Below are positions 51,639-63,105 of a stretch of 64,000 nucleotides of DNA, in pieces (positions within the stretch are counted from its first letter, which is position 1; each line of letters opens with the position of its first letter). The notes beneath the pieces were generated by a model. It searched no databases, was not told the origin of the DNA, and saw only the letters and a program-made list of their open reading frames with translations. Source of the stretch: Hexactinellida sp. DTS-2022 (lineage: Eukaryota > Porifera > Hexactinellida); NCBI GenBank assembly GCA_028753945.1, contig JAPNXP010000010.1:4839042-4903041 (forward strand). Direction: 5' to 3'. A program made the translations under genes and the position numbers.

Positions 51639-54600
51639 TTAGTTGTATTTTTTTAGTTTAGTGTTATCTTTATTTAAAACCATGGCATTATAATTGCGAA
51701 CCCTCTTTGATAAGATAATGTTTGACCAAGTTAAACACATTTTCTTTATATCCCAATTCCAAACACCACAGAAACACCAATCTTTCCAGACATCACTGTA
51801 TCTCTCTGCAATAAAGTTCATAGAGATACTGATCAACTGGCTACGGGATGGTCCAGAATAGAATTCCATACTTAAAGATTCACAGTTGTCAATTTTTAGG
51901 AAGGTTTCATATAATATGCAAACACATTTTACCACATAACGAGAAGGATATTTAAGAGAGCCCCTATCCACTAAATCAATCAAAGTATATTGGGAGCCAA
52001 CGTCATTGTTAACTTCCAGGAGTTTATCTGATTTAAAAGATTATGGCAAGATAGACAGCCATTAGACTTCTTAAAGTAAGAGAAGACTGCGTATCCTGCT
52101 ATATAAACGAGACATTCCATTTGAGAAACCTCTATTTCAGGGACTGAAATTTCATTCAATGTGGTTAGATAAAGTTCTATATCGTGTTGCTCCTCATTAC
52201 AACTATCAAAATCGTTAGCAAATTTATGAAGGTATTCTTTAAGAGAAATACTGTCTTCACAAGAGATAGCACCGTATTTTAGAGCGAACACTTTTAGAAT
52301 GTTTCAAAGTTGGAGTCTGCGTTCGCTTTCCAAAATTTGGTTAAATGAAATCTGGTAGTGAGACCCTGACATCTGTCTATATAAACCAAAGTGGTGCTCC
52401 AGCGCATCATTTTGAATTCTTGCAGTTAGAAGGTACTGGTATCCGCAGTTCTCGGTAAGTTGTTTGACCAGCAGTGGTAACGCCTCGCATGTGTGTCTGA
52501 AACTGGTAAAGGTTTGTGGTGTTAGCTTTCCATATAAAGATGGCAGATTATTCCAAATATCCAACCAAGAGACGACGTTGTTTAAAAATTGTAAACGAAA
52601 ATCTCCTGGGTTAATTGGAGCTGAATATTCATCCTTAAAACGTATATCTTTTCCGACCCAGTTGACATTGAATAGTTTCCACACCTGATTGATTGATTAA
52701 TTCAAGGAATTCTACTGTTTGATTCGTATGTATGATGTCTTTTTCCATTTTCCACGATAATAAGCCGGCATATGTTGTCTCATGGAAAATTTTCAAAGCA
52801 AAACTAACATTTTGTCGTTCTAACCTTGAGGGCCAACACGCTTTCGCTGTTAATCTTGGTGCTCGCTTCAAGACATTACATTTATCAGAATTGAATAAAT
52901 TACGGATATCCTGAAAGGGTGCATAACATAGTTCAGGATAAAGAGATTTAGAGGTAAAATGAGTGGTCGAAATGTTGGTTCTAGAAATGGAGACGTAAAA
53001 ACTTTTGTTTACGTTACTGATATTTTGTTGTACACATAATTTGCATTCAGCAAATTTCGGAAAAATAAATGTATTGTCTAAATTTTTTAGATTTAACCAA
53101 TTATTCCTAATGGACTTAATGATATGAACAAAATCAAAAAACAAAATTAAACTTCTTTGTGGATTGCATGGGTGCTGTACCTTTGGTTCCAGTCTCGAAT
53201 TAATTGAAAGAGTTTGTATAAACCAGTGATGTGCTCCGTTACTAAACCTTCCGTTACTCCGTTACTCCCGTTACCGTTACTCCGTTACCGTTACTTTATT
53301 TGTTCCGTTACCGTTACTCCGTTACCGTTACTTATTTTTCTCACGTTACTTTTATTCCGTTACCGTTACTTTATTTCTTCCGTTGCCGTTACTCCGTTAC
53401 TTTTGTTAATTTTATCCGTTTAACTTTATTCAGCACAGTTACCTTAATGTAACGGTAACTGATTTAAAATAACGTTGTAATGGCAATGGAATAAGTTTAA
53501 CGTAGTAACGGTTACTGTATTACGGTAAAGTAATGGTAAGAGTAACTGATTAAAGATAACGGTAACTAGTTAAAAGTAACGGATGTCCGTTACCGTTACT
53601 TTTTTCCGTTACCGTTACTCGGCGATGCCCGTTACCGTTACTTTTTTCCGTTACCGTTACTCCGCGACGCCCGTTACCGTTACTTTTTCCCGTTACCGTT
53701 ACTTGACGACACCCGTTACCGTTACCGTTACTTTTTCCGTTACCGTTACCGTTACCGTTACTCCGTTACTAGTAACGGAGCACATCACTGGTATAAACGA
53801 ACTCTGAGTGGATAATTATCAGTACACACAGCTTCAACAAACAGACCACAAGCTTCGATGTCACAAATAGTTGATTTAACAATTGGATATAATGATTCTG
53901 CAGATGAAGAACCCAAAGGTATTAATCGCACAATGGTGGAAAACTTGGTCGATAAACTAGAAACCATCATAGAAAAAACTGAGTATGTGGATCATCCGGA
54001 TTATGAATCGACCCAATTACCCTTCCTCCCTTATAGGATGCATCACTACGAATGTGAACTTCATCCATTTGAAGAATCACATGGCGCTCTAAATCATTAA
54101 ACGTGGTAGCAATTTCTTGAAGAATTTTAGTATACTCACTCTCTAGGCTAATACTATTTTTGATCTTCAACAAATTACGTTCGTGTGGAAGTATTATACA
54201 GTTAGAGCTTTGGATAAGCCGATAACAAGCTGGTGAAATTCCGTTAACTTTTAGACAAAAGACCTGAGTGAGAATATTATAACGACGAGCATGTTTATCA
54301 ACAATTAAGTATTTCAGCTGATCGAGCAAAAAATTAATACGAATTAGCATAGAATCATTCTCGGCTTCGAAATCAAATGTGGAATGGGTAGGATCTAGTG
54401 TATCAATAGCACTAGAAAGATTATGAATGGCATTCTCGACATGTTCTTTCAAAGGGGTCGCTGTGGAAATTGAGCAATCTTTTTGACTCATTTCAAATAT
54501 TTCAACTTCATGAATAATATTTTCTAACTTACTGATATCGTTAAACGAATTACAAGATAGTTTTATTCTATTATTTTCTGTATAAAAAGCCTTACAATCT

Positions 54601-55245
54601 AATTTTTCATCAACAATTATTGAACGTTCGATCGTAGAAATTTCATTATGATAGTGAATCTTAAGAAATAGAATGATTGTAGAATTGGGTCGATGAAGAA
54701 GCCAACCGTTAGGTAGTTCAATTAGATGTAACTTAGAAATAATACAATTAAGAGTAGAAAGAATAAACTTAGATTCAGTTTCTTTGAAATCTGCGCGGCT
54801 CTTCTGGTAGGCTTCCTGTACCCTCTTCTCCTCCTTAAATAACATCTAAAGATAGTATTTGACATCTATCAGCAGCATCTGTCAGATAGCTAGGACAGTT
54901 TGGAAAGATGCTAGGGACTGCACACTTCTTCAGAACCACTTTCTTCCTGATCGTCTCAATCATCTCCATTCCATTGAAGTATTGAATGGTCCTCTCTATG
55001 TCCTCTTCATGGAAATGGTGTATGCAGACCTTCAAAACAAAAGACATAGAATACAATATAAAAGTAACATATTATAACAAAGTACGTACCTTCAATCGTT
55101 TATTCATCTCGTAGTCTTCTCTCTGCCTAGGTATTGCTCGGAACCACTTCTCACGAGTTTCAACATCAGTGGGAAAAGAGAAAACAGGTACATATTCATC
55201 TTTGTCAGAATAGTTTGACTTACAACCAGTTACGAGGCAAGTCAT
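51639..55245 (-). pseudogene. THAP-domain P-type transposase, copy 3, broken
   Basis: Starts at 55245 with MTCLVTGCKSNY. After 52 codons a 60-bp intron (55089-55030, GTACGT...TTTTGAAG, phase 0) leads to VCIHHFHEEDIERT and AVPSIFP, completing the THAP domain. A frameshift near 54840 follows, then MDEVHIRSDASYKGG (first Asp), VCTDNYPLRVRLY (second Asp, frameshift near 53970), the hAT insertion, FDFVHIIKSIRNN, NDALEHHFGLYRQMSG (Glu) and a C-terminal region with frameshifts near 52684, 52295 and 51985. All catalytic signatures survive, but the frame is broken at least five times. Confidence 0.85.
53224..53790. mobile_element. hAT MITE with CCGTTA repeats and perfect 8-bp duplication
   Basis: 567 bp, ends CAGTGATGTGCTCCGTTACT and its exact inverse, flanked by GTATAAAC at 53216-53223 and 53791-53798. 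The interior is made of CCGTTACCGTTACT and AACGGTAAC words, in both orientations. The duplication splits the RLY codons of the transposase of P copy 3, so it arrived after that element. Confidence 0.9.
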
Positions 55246-55767
55246 GTTGAAATATGAATACGCAAAGTGAAAATTATGAAGTTTAGCAAGTAACAATGCA
55301 ATTAAAATCATTATTGAATATCGTAAAAATTTTGAGTGTAAAAATTATGGGTGGTTATTATGTGGTTAGTGAAATTCGTACTCTCACTACTCTGACGTTT
55401 ATTGGGCAGAATGTAGAAATTAGTCAGCTACTCAAGTGTTTATAACTTCTATAATATATCATTCAGTACTTGTATTTCTTGAACGTGAATTGATCTAAAC
55501 GAATTTTAATCGTTCTGTAGGGATGAATTCAAACAATTGTTACCGCTAGATTAATATAGTGAATATACCTGAAAATCAAGTTTATATTCTCGCAGTTATT
55601 CCAAAAATAAGTTCTAAGGGGCATAAAGTAGGTGAATTCACCATAAATACTCAAATCATCTTTAAATTTCAAGTTATTGTATAGAATAATCCCATGGTAA
55701 TTGCCATCCATGGTCCAGTAATTCACTAGAGTGCCATTGCCTTAGTATATAGATTGCTATGATACTG

Positions 55768-56229
55768 CTTTATATATGCTAATTCGTGACCCATTTTCAA
55801 ATAAGTCTATTGAAATTAAGTATTGTATTTTACGAGAACTATATTTAATAAAATTAAGAAAATTCTAGAACAATTATTATGTTTCAATGATATTTTTATA
55901 GTACTCTGGAGTTCGCATACTGACAACTCAAGGTGTTCTCTAAAATTTCTGAGAATCGGATAAATGATGGATTAAACAACCTTCAGGTGTAGAATAATAG
56001 ATTGAACTCAATGCATATAATTTCCACAAAGGTCACCATTTAATTTTATGTTTAGAACAACAAATTTTTGTGCTAAAAATGTGTAACTAAGTGGTTAATC
56101 GCTTATATAGCCAATAGATCTTGTCGCTATGCCTGAACTACACCAATATTCAGCTCTCTAGCTAGTACGATCTTATATCTTAATTCTGGAAAAACAAACA
56201 AACTAAGAACAATTGTATCTTATTACGTA
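55768..56229 (+). other. Intergenic, nothing recognised
   Basis: AT-rich without inverted-repeat ends or convincing open frames. The last 100 bases, with an AGCTCTCTAGC word, may belong to the decayed Helitron-like piece that follows. Confidence 0.4.
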
Positions 56230-56500
56230 TACATCCCTTCAGTCTCGGGAGCTTTTCGACAAATCATTCTATCACAAAGGCAGCTTCGCGGCCTTTGTTT
56301 GTTCGTGTTATACACCACACAACGTAATTATCGTCCGCTACGACTAATTCCAATATAAGTAAGTTAAACCTGTTTACTTCCTATTCAGTATACATACTTT
56401 CCAAGTTTTAGAAATTTACTAATCCAGGATTTTACTTCTGTATGATAAATGGTTTGACGATGAGAATAATAAACTTAAGATAATAACTCATCGGGAAGAG
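56230..56500 (-). mobile_element. Decayed Helitron-like 3' end
   Basis: CCCTTCAGTCTCGGGAGCTTTTCGACAAATC followed by AAAGGCAGCTTCGCGGCCTTTG, TTCGTGTTATACACCACAC and CGTCCGCTACG keeps the order of the H4/H6 3' ends with many changes. One GCTTCGC hairpin survives. Confidence 0.5.
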
Positions 56501-56699
56501 AAATCATTTTAGATATGTGCACTTGTAGATTTATATTTCATTCAGAGAGCATATTCTGAATAAACTTAAGAAATTTTGATCATAACTTAGAGAATTAAAT
56601 ACGTAACAAGCAGCTACCTCCACGGCCGGACGGAGAAATTCCACTCAGAAATCGATCTCATATCAAGGTCAGTTTACCTAAACTAGGCCTAAGAATTAA

Positions 56700-57165
56700 T
56701 TGGGCCTAAGGCTGTAGTCCGAGAAGCCTTATGGTGTATCCGCCACTGGTTACCTCGTGGCTCTGCGTCCCTCACTCCGCTCAGAGGTCCTACAACCAGA
56801 GGCGTAGCCAGGGTGCGACACTTGTGTTAAAGGCCGCACCCAAAAATTTGTGCCCGCAAAAATGCACAGTAGTATAATACCATATGCATAGTGCTGAAAT
56901 GCCGTAACTTCATGCAGGGCTAGCTACGCCTCTGTCTACAACAGTGTGTCTTCCTGTATGGAATGATGTCCTGTTGGAGGGAGTGTAAATCAGACAAATC
57001 ATCTCTACAGAGATAACAGCCATTATCTATCTAGCATTCCTATTCTTCAAAGTGGTTGTCATTCTGAATGTATTCATTGCTCAGTTGTAGGACAGGTATG
57101 CCGAGAAGGTAGCAAACCACTATACGATCAGCGTCGTAGCAAGGTATTCAGGCTCCCGGTTAAAG
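56700..57165 (+). pseudogene. Remnant of an ion-channel-like exon (TRP-like pore end)
   Basis: Around the MITE at 56797 one frame reads TTVCLPVWNDVLLEGV, a stop, then IRQIISTEITAIIYLAFLFF and KVVVILNVFIAQL, a stop, and DRYAEKVANHYTISVVARYS, ending before a possible donor GTAAGG. A hydrophobic helix ending LNVFIAQL-x-DRYA is reminiscent of the last helix of TRP-family channels (N-x-LIA-x-x-x-x-x-Y). Two stops show decay. The identification rests on a short motif. Confidence 0.4.
56797..56934. mobile_element. hAT-like MITE (CAGAGGCGTAGCCAG ends)
   Basis: 138 bp, ends CAGAGGCGTAGCCAGG and GCTAGCTACGCCTCTG, flanks CCTACAAC and TCTACAAC (7 of 8). It splits the channel-like remnant; removing it and one target copy restores one continuous frame across the site. 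Confidence 0.75.
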
Positions 57166-57331
57166 GTAAGGGATGGCCGTTTCAAACTTGCTGTGAGACC
57201 GCATTTTAGGGGGGTGGGAAATGCCTCCTGGAAAAATTTCAACTTTGGCTCTCGAAAATGGCCTTTCCCCAATTTGACAGCATGATTGAGCAAAATTTAA
57301 CAGGTTTAACCCATAAAATTGTCTACATCCA

Positions 57332-57530
57332 TGTCATTAAACTCGATTGTTGTCTGTGTCTGTGTCTGTTTGTTTGTTTGTTTGATGTTTGTTGTTTGTT
57401 TATCCATGTTGCATTAAAGTGATGGGGGAATAGAAAACGCATTTATAATTGAGATAGAGACAACTTATAGATGTTTTAGAAAGTAAACAAGTATGTTCAT
57501 TTCGAATTTGTTGCTAATTGTAAACTTGTT
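57332..57530 (+). mobile_element. Helitron-like 5' fragment H9
   Basis: TCATTAAACTCGATTGTTG, (GTTT)n, TTAAAGTGATGGGGGAATAG and AAACAAGTATG follow the order of the H7 5' end. The 3' half is missing. Confidence 0.6.
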
Positions 57531-58211
57531 TCAGCTCCACCGCCAACATCATATTTCTTTTGAACTTTATTGTCGTTACAATGTATTAACACACTTTATT
57601 ATTTATATAACACACTTTAATTAAATTAGCTTGTACAGTATGTAGTAACACAAGAGAAATTATGACAAGCATTATACAAACGATTGCATACTTTATCAAA
57701 AAGCACTCATTAATTGGAATACTACTTGCAAAGTGCATTATTAAACTACGCCTTCATCAAATAAAGAGCCGCATCCTCAGATAGACTTTGTGTGGAGCTG
57801 AAACAATATTACCATTAACACTGGCTTAATATACTGATTATTCATACATCATATGGAAGGGTATAAAGTTGCATTAGGTTCCCCATTATGCATAGTCCAA
57901 AGATTGTCATAAGAGTAGTTAGACATAAAGCATAGCTATGGTACTGTAGTTATTGTATTATTATTCTCGTATTACAGTATCTAATTATAGCAGAACTGGT
58001 GTAATCTGATAGGAAATTATTCTAACAGACCCACAGTAGATACATCTTGTGCCAACTAACAGTATAACGGTGATAGGATATTAAGTTAAACTAATTGAAT
58101 AACGTATTATACACCAAACAACTAACAAACAACAAAACAACAACAATACATTCTAGTTAATTAAAACTCTATCGCATTATTGGTGAGTTTATGGATTTTT
58201 CATAATTATTA
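57531..58211 (+). other. Intergenic, nothing recognised
   Basis: AT-rich, with (CAA)n near 58115-58145. No open frame, inverted ends or similarity to other repeats that I can see. Confidence 0.45.
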
Positions 58212-58755
58212 ACCGGTTATAATTATCGGTCTAACAAATTTGATTAAAAGTCTACCAAAATTCGTTATACCTCTAACAAAATTTGTGAAATGTCTAACAG
58301 ATTTTCCATTACCAAAATTACTAAAAAGTCTAACAAAATCACTGAAAAGTCTAACAAAATCACTGAAAAGTCTAACAGAATCATTGAAAAGTCTAACAAA
58401 ATTACTGAAAATACTTTTCATTAATTGTAGGATTAGGTTAATTAGAGCAGTTAGCTGTATCAGTAATTTTGTACTTTTCATTAATTTTGTTAGACTTTCC
58501 ATTAATTTTGTTAGACTTTTCACTAATTTTGTTAGACTTTTCATTAATTTTGTTAGACTTTTCATTAATTTTGTAGACTTTTCATTAATTTTGTTAGACT
58601 TTTCACTAATTTTGTTAGACCCCTCATTGATTTTGATAGACTTTCTAGTAATTTTGGTAATGGCAAATCTGTTAGACATTTCACAACTTTTGTTAGAGGT
58701 ATAACGAATTTTGTTAGACTTTTAACTAAATTTGTTATACCTATAATTAGGACCC
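58212..58755. repeat. Foldback of two opposed 21-bp minisatellites
   Basis: The left arm (about 58212-58425) has AAAAGTCTAACAAAATCACTG in tandem; the right arm (about 58470-58755) has the inverse TTTTGTTAGACTTTTCATTAA in tandem. The outer parts also pair (TTCGTTATACCTCTAAC with GTTAGAGGTATAACGAA; CCATTACCAAAATTACTA with its inverse). Long open frames on both strands are only translations of the 21-bp unit. Confidence 0.8.
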
Positions 58756-58772
58756 ATTATTAACTGCTATTA

Positions 58773-59943
58773 TCTATATATTAAAAGCGCAATTGTTGTG
58801 TGTGTGTTTGTTTGGATGTTTGAACGTAATTGATTGAAAATACCATGCTACCAAGAGAGCTGAAATTTGGTATATAGGAGTAGTTTGTCATAGCGACAAT
58901 GGGTCTATTGGTTTTCTAATCGAAATATTGTGAGTATGACATCACACAGTAACCTTTTCCTTAATAACTTTTGCAAATTTGACTCGGTTAGTATAAATTT
59001 TATATGAAAATAGACAACACATAATGGAACACCTTTATGAAAATTAACAATCTTTACGAATTACATAGCGAAAGTTATTAGTTAAAATGTGTCCTATTAT
59101 TTGTAGCACTATGTAACAAGAATGCACTTGAGTAGTTGACTTCTCTGATGCTTTGTTTATTTATTACACTTATATTGGCTTCCTATAATAAGACTATCGA
59201 TGGAATTACGTAATTTCTAATCTAGGATTTCTACTAGAAATGAATTATAAAGTTAAGTAATCTAGGATTTTGGTTTGCCTAACGATGAGATTTATTATGT
59301 TAATTATTGCTATCAATTAAATTAAATAATTAACTAACAGCTCCGCAAAATGAATTGTTTATGGTGAGATGTATAAATGTTTATTACTATTAAATCAAAT
59401 ATTTGCAACTCTGAATTTACCTCTGCATAATAATGGTTTAATGGTGAGAATAAGACCGCTTCGCGGTCTTATTCTCATCTTTAAACCATTATTATGCAGA
59501 GATTAAATCCAGAGTTGGTAAATTACTTTGCAATACAATTTACTGAAATAAATTAATTGCGTATAATTTTATTAATTTACCAACCACAGGTTTCAATTTA
59601 TTTGAGCTAACAAGCTAACGTTTTAATATAGCTGAACGAGCTACCCTTAATAATTATTGAGCTATTAATTAACTAATAATTAATAACTAATGAGCAATGA
59701 GAATAACGTACATAACATAATTTCCCAAACAGATTACAGTAACTAATCACAACCCAAAATGAATTTTAGTCACGGGTTATTAAGTCATAGTGTGTAAATT
59801 ACTAGCCACAGGTGAACTCATTATTAATATTATTGCTTTTGGGGAGGGAAAGGCCGCGAAGCGGCCGTTGATTGTATCGCGTAGTATCTAATACGAACGA
59901 ACGAGAGTGATCCGTCGCGAAGCGACCGAGACCGAAGGGCTCG
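58773..59943 (+). mobile_element. Helitron-like non-autonomous element H8
   Basis: 1,171 bp, TCTATATATTAAAAGC after an A to CCGAAGGGCTCG before a T. Colinear with H4 in the opposite orientation, including the central palindrome. GCGAAGC hairpins near 59457 (as GCTTCGC), 59853 and 59918. One hairpin block of the H6 type (between the GAACGA and GAGAGTG words) is missing here. Confidence 0.8.
59410..59513. repeat. 104-bp near-perfect palindrome inside H8
   Basis: CTCTGAATTTACCTCTGC to GCAGAGATTAAATCCAGAG around ACCGC-TTC-GCGGT. Compared with 12524-12628 the two arms differ at different places but remain paired for most of their length. Confidence 0.85.
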
Positions 59944-60289
59944 TTATATTCTAATACGATCAAGTATTTTGTAAGGAATTTAATTTTGCATATTTATTCT
60001 ATGAATATTCACTTATAATGTTGCCATAATGCATAAAACTGTTAGACAGGTGTTAGCCGATATACGTAGTACATTGGAACTCGCTTAGTACGTACTCTCG
60101 GATACTACGTAGTACGTACCATTCTCTATAACCGACTTACACGCTTAAGACGTACCAATTTCTATCCAAAAGTAAATGAACTGTTTTTATTTTAATTCGG
60201 TTAATACGTACTCTAGAAAACTATCATCAGAACTCAGTTAGTAATTGGTTTAAGGAGTACTGAGTAGGAGTAAAATACTTTAATCTCAT
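59944..60289 (+). repeat. Intergenic with TACGTAGTACGTAC words
   Basis: TACGTAGTAC, CTTAGTACGTAC and GTTAATACGTACTCT-like words recur at 60060-60270. It could be the interior of the element whose end is at 60376. No coding. Confidence 0.35.
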
Positions 60290-60376
60290 CGTTAAGTATG
60301 TTAAGACCGCGCAGCGGTCATCAATTAAGGTGTGAAGCGACGAACCGTCGCAAAGCGACCGAGCCCCAAGGGCTCG
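60290..60376 (+). mobile_element. Helitron-like 3' end, diverged subfamily
   Basis: GACCGCGCAGCGGTC hairpin, AACCGTCGCAAAGCGACC, then GAGCCCCAAGGGCTCG before a T. In the terminal stem-loop the ACC/GGG mismatch of the other copies has become fully paired (GAGCCC...GGGCTC). The 5' end was not located. Confidence 0.55.
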
Positions 60377-60834
60377 TGTAGTTAAAACCGCACCCAGAGG
60401 CTTGTATTCACACAGGGTATCATCAATGGGCTCTGGAATCTTGATGCACCTAATATTTTTTGCAGATCCTTTTCTTATTTAGATAGTCCTGAATAGCTTA
60501 CAGTTGTATTTGTTATGTTTCATAACTACTATGTTAATTGTGAAATAGTTAAATAATTTAGATGGTAGTTGATAATATTACAAAATTATTGCAAAATATA
60601 TTTGTCCTTTATTATACTATGTTGTTTAGTATACTTACATTTTGATATTTGTTTGCAATGTAATGAAACCAAGTTTTGTGGCTCAATTTATAAATCCTAA
60701 TTATTAATCGACGCTCGTTCTCCTATTCATAACAGTCATGACCACTGCCCAAAAAATTGTTCGGACTTGCCTACTAAAATGGATAGATTTGGGGTAATTT
60801 TTTAAAATTCAGTTTTACAAAAAAAAGGAAAGCT

Positions 60835-61004
60835 TGCAACAACCACTTCTCGGTTGGTGTGTGGTTTATACTTCTACCCACTAACATTGATATAGCGTAA
60901 GTAGGCTCAATTAGTCAATTTTAACAATACGCAACTTTAATGATTTCGTCATCATGCGTAATGAGTAAGCATATTGATAATCTGGTGTGACCAATATGTC
61001 CACA
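60835..61004 (+). repeat. Paralogue of 26800-27790 lacking the TTAA element
   Basis: GGTTGGTGTGTGGTTTA is followed within 30 bases by AGCGTAAGTAGGCTC, where the 26.8-kb locus has 803 bases more. It represents an approximate empty site; about 20 bases at the junction are not alignable. Confidence 0.5.
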
Positions 61005-61338
61005 TCATTTAACATTGAGATAGAAACTAACTTTAAATTGTTATTATTGGTAAACAAGGGTGCTGATTTCGAATTTAGCTTTTCTTAATTTCTAATATTA
61101 ATATTTGCTGTTGTTGTCTATAAAAATAGATAAACAAATTAATCAAATTTCAAAATCAACCTAGAAGTTCGCTTCAATAGGTACTATTAGTAAACAAATA
61201 AAAACTATGCAAAATGGTAGAAAGGGATGTATATAACATCCTCCCTGACGTAAAGGCTGGGAGTAAGGCTGCATAGTAGCCGTTATATTGAGTGCGAAGC
61301 ACCGATCTGTCTTAATGCGACCGAGACCGAAGGGTTCG
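61005..61338 (+). mobile_element. Helitron-like element H10, 5' truncated
   Basis: GAGATAGAAACTAACTT, AACAAGGGTGCTGATTTCG, ATCAACCTAGAAGTTCGCTT, AAATGGTAGAAAGGGA and the 3' end GACCGAGACCGAAGGGTTCG before a T follow H7 in order. The end has TTCG instead of CTCG. Confidence 0.65.
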
Positions 61339-61586
61339 TTTGTTAGTATGTTCCGAGTTGATTGAAGAAACTGGACGGTTTACAATTTGATCCCGACAAC
61401 AAATTGAAGTTTCCACTCTAAATTTATGACCCCTCGCCACGTCATTCTCACATGAATATCGCATGTAATTCTCACCCTCTAAAGAGATACAAAATCTGAA
61501 ACTTTAATACAGCGTTTCCCAACCTTTTTCAACCGTGGACCCCCTACAGCCATCCGTGGACCCCAGGTTGGGAACCACTGCTTTAA

Positions 61587-61700
61587 TAGAACATGGACAT
61601 TAATGCGGTTTCTATTCCCCCATTACTATAATACAATCTGTATAAACAAACAAACAAACAAACAAACAAACACACAACAATCGAGTTGTAATAATATAGA
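61587..61700 (-). mobile_element. Helitron-like 5' fragment H11
   Basis: AATGCGGTTTCTATTCCCCC, ATACAATCTG, (AAAC)n, ACAACAATCGAG and AATAATATAGA are the inverse of a 5' end, terminating at 61700. The rest is absent. Confidence 0.65.
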
Positions 61701-62896
61701 TATATCACACTTAAATATAGCCTTGTGGTATAGTACGCAGTATACTATAGATTACCATGGACTTAACAAAATACTAGTAATTTGGACGCACGAGAGCGAG
61801 CTCAAAAAATCTAGACCCTCATAAAAATTTCCTGGTTAAAAACTATACTAGCAATGTCAGTAGACTCAGTCATACACATTAGGATGAGTAACAAATCGAA
61901 TCCTCGTTGAAGCGAACTCACGCAAATTCGAATACTTGGGGGATATAGTAATAGTTTGTTTTGATATGTAAGCCAGTAATAATTTATACTGTGACACATT
62001 TCAAGATGTGATGTCTTGCATCATATTTGCTGGGTACGAAATAGTGGTTCAAATTAGCTAGAATAGACTGTACTACGATTAATAATTAGATTAAGATTGT
62101 TTTACTTTCGGCCAGGTAGTAAAACAATGATTTTTAAGCATAATCAAAATGGTATGCTGGAAATGGTTCGAAAAACCAAAACCGGAAATTGTTCGAATTT
62201 TTTAGTGTTGCTGCACCATGGATATGAGAAAATCCCGGCTTGAATCCATGGTCCAACAATACAAAAATGAAATTCGAACTATTTCCTTTTTTGTTCGAAC
62301 TATTTCCTATTTTGAAAAATTCGAACCATTTCCGCATTACCATCAAAATTACTTATTTAATGTTGATTTACTATTTGAGAAGGGCGAAACGTATTTAAAT
62401 CGTACCTAATATTACAAAGACTATATTCACAGCGAAAATAGCAACTGAATAGCTATTATAAATTTTGAGAGATGTTCATTCAAATCAATGATATTGTAGA
62501 AAAGTACTAAAAGAAATCATTGATTTTCAATCCCTGAGGGGTCCTAATCGGAGTATTTTGGATAGTTTAGAAGGAAAACCCATTTTTGGGGATCAAAACT
62601 ATACAGTCAATGGCTCATTACCTGTAAATCTGAGATGGATAGTTTAAGAACTCAATGGGGTTCTAACTTCTAAGGATACCGTAGAATCGGAAACTAGGCA
62701 CCATATGAATCAAGTGGATTACTATCATCACATCCCAATACTAAGTTTGTATGACCCTTACTCCACCGTTCGATAACTCTTTTTATTCGTCCTATTTCCG
62801 AGAACTGGAGATCTCCTGAAAGAGCAATTGTAAGTAAGCACTGGTCAACAATATCCCGATCATACAATAACCTCAACCTAGGTGTTAGCTAACTGA
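61701..62896 (+). repeat. Intergenic with an inverted repeat at 62149-62343
   Basis: ATGGTATGCTGGAAATGGTT at 62149 pairs with AACCATTTCCGCATTACCAT ending 62343; GTTCGAACTATTTCCT repeats lie between. This resembles a MITE. The rest shows no supported gene. A minus-strand open stretch at 62694-62876 has a possible acceptor but ends quickly. Confidence 0.45.
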
Positions 62897-62898
62897 AA

Positions 62899-63052
62899 CA
62901 GTAGAACCTGTCTAGTCCGAAACTCGTTGGGATAAGAAATTTCAGTCCGAGTATGGCAAATTCGGTAATATTGATCAATGGGATTGAAAATTTCTTTCGG
63001 ATTAAGGCGAATTCATGAATATAGAATCGGATTTCGCAGGTTATACTATACT
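62899..63052. mobile_element. Possible Tigger-like MITE upstream of the NHL gene
   Basis: CAGTAGAACCTGTCTAGTCCGAA on the left and TCGGATTTCGCAGGTTATACTA on the right are imperfect inverses of the type seen in the Tigger-like MITEs of this window. The TA target is not certain. It ends 53 bases before the NHL start codon, so it may contribute to that gene's leader or promoter. Confidence 0.4.
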
Positions 63053-63105
63053 ATAAAATACAATGCATAAAACGTGTACAGTATTGAATTCAGTTTATAG
63101 AAGAG

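Larger units (their letters stand above)
51179..55760 (-). mobile_element. P-element-like transposon, copy 3, divergent
   Basis: 4,582 bp. Inverted ends of about 71 bases (51179-51249, 55690-55760) differ at one position, begin CATAGCAATCTATATACTAA and are flanked by ATACTGC on both sides (51172-51178, 55761-55767), again 7 bp. It shares only CATAG with the ends of copies 1 and 2, and its transposase is clearly divergent, so it is a separate family. A 567-bp hAT MITE is inserted in the gene. Confidence 0.85.

Noticed and set aside
53224-53790. Telomere-like repeat
   Set aside because: CCGTTACCGTTACT is not the animal TTAGGG repeat, and the block has hAT ends with a target duplication.
58209-58704. 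Two opposed open frames of about 155 codons
   Set aside because: Translations of the 21-bp repeat (KSLTKSLKSLTKS on one strand); no domain.
62694-62876. Minus-strand open frame with a possible acceptor (GDLQFSEIGRIKRVIERW)
   Set aside because: Reasonable composition, but a stop follows soon, no domain is recognised and no second exon fits.
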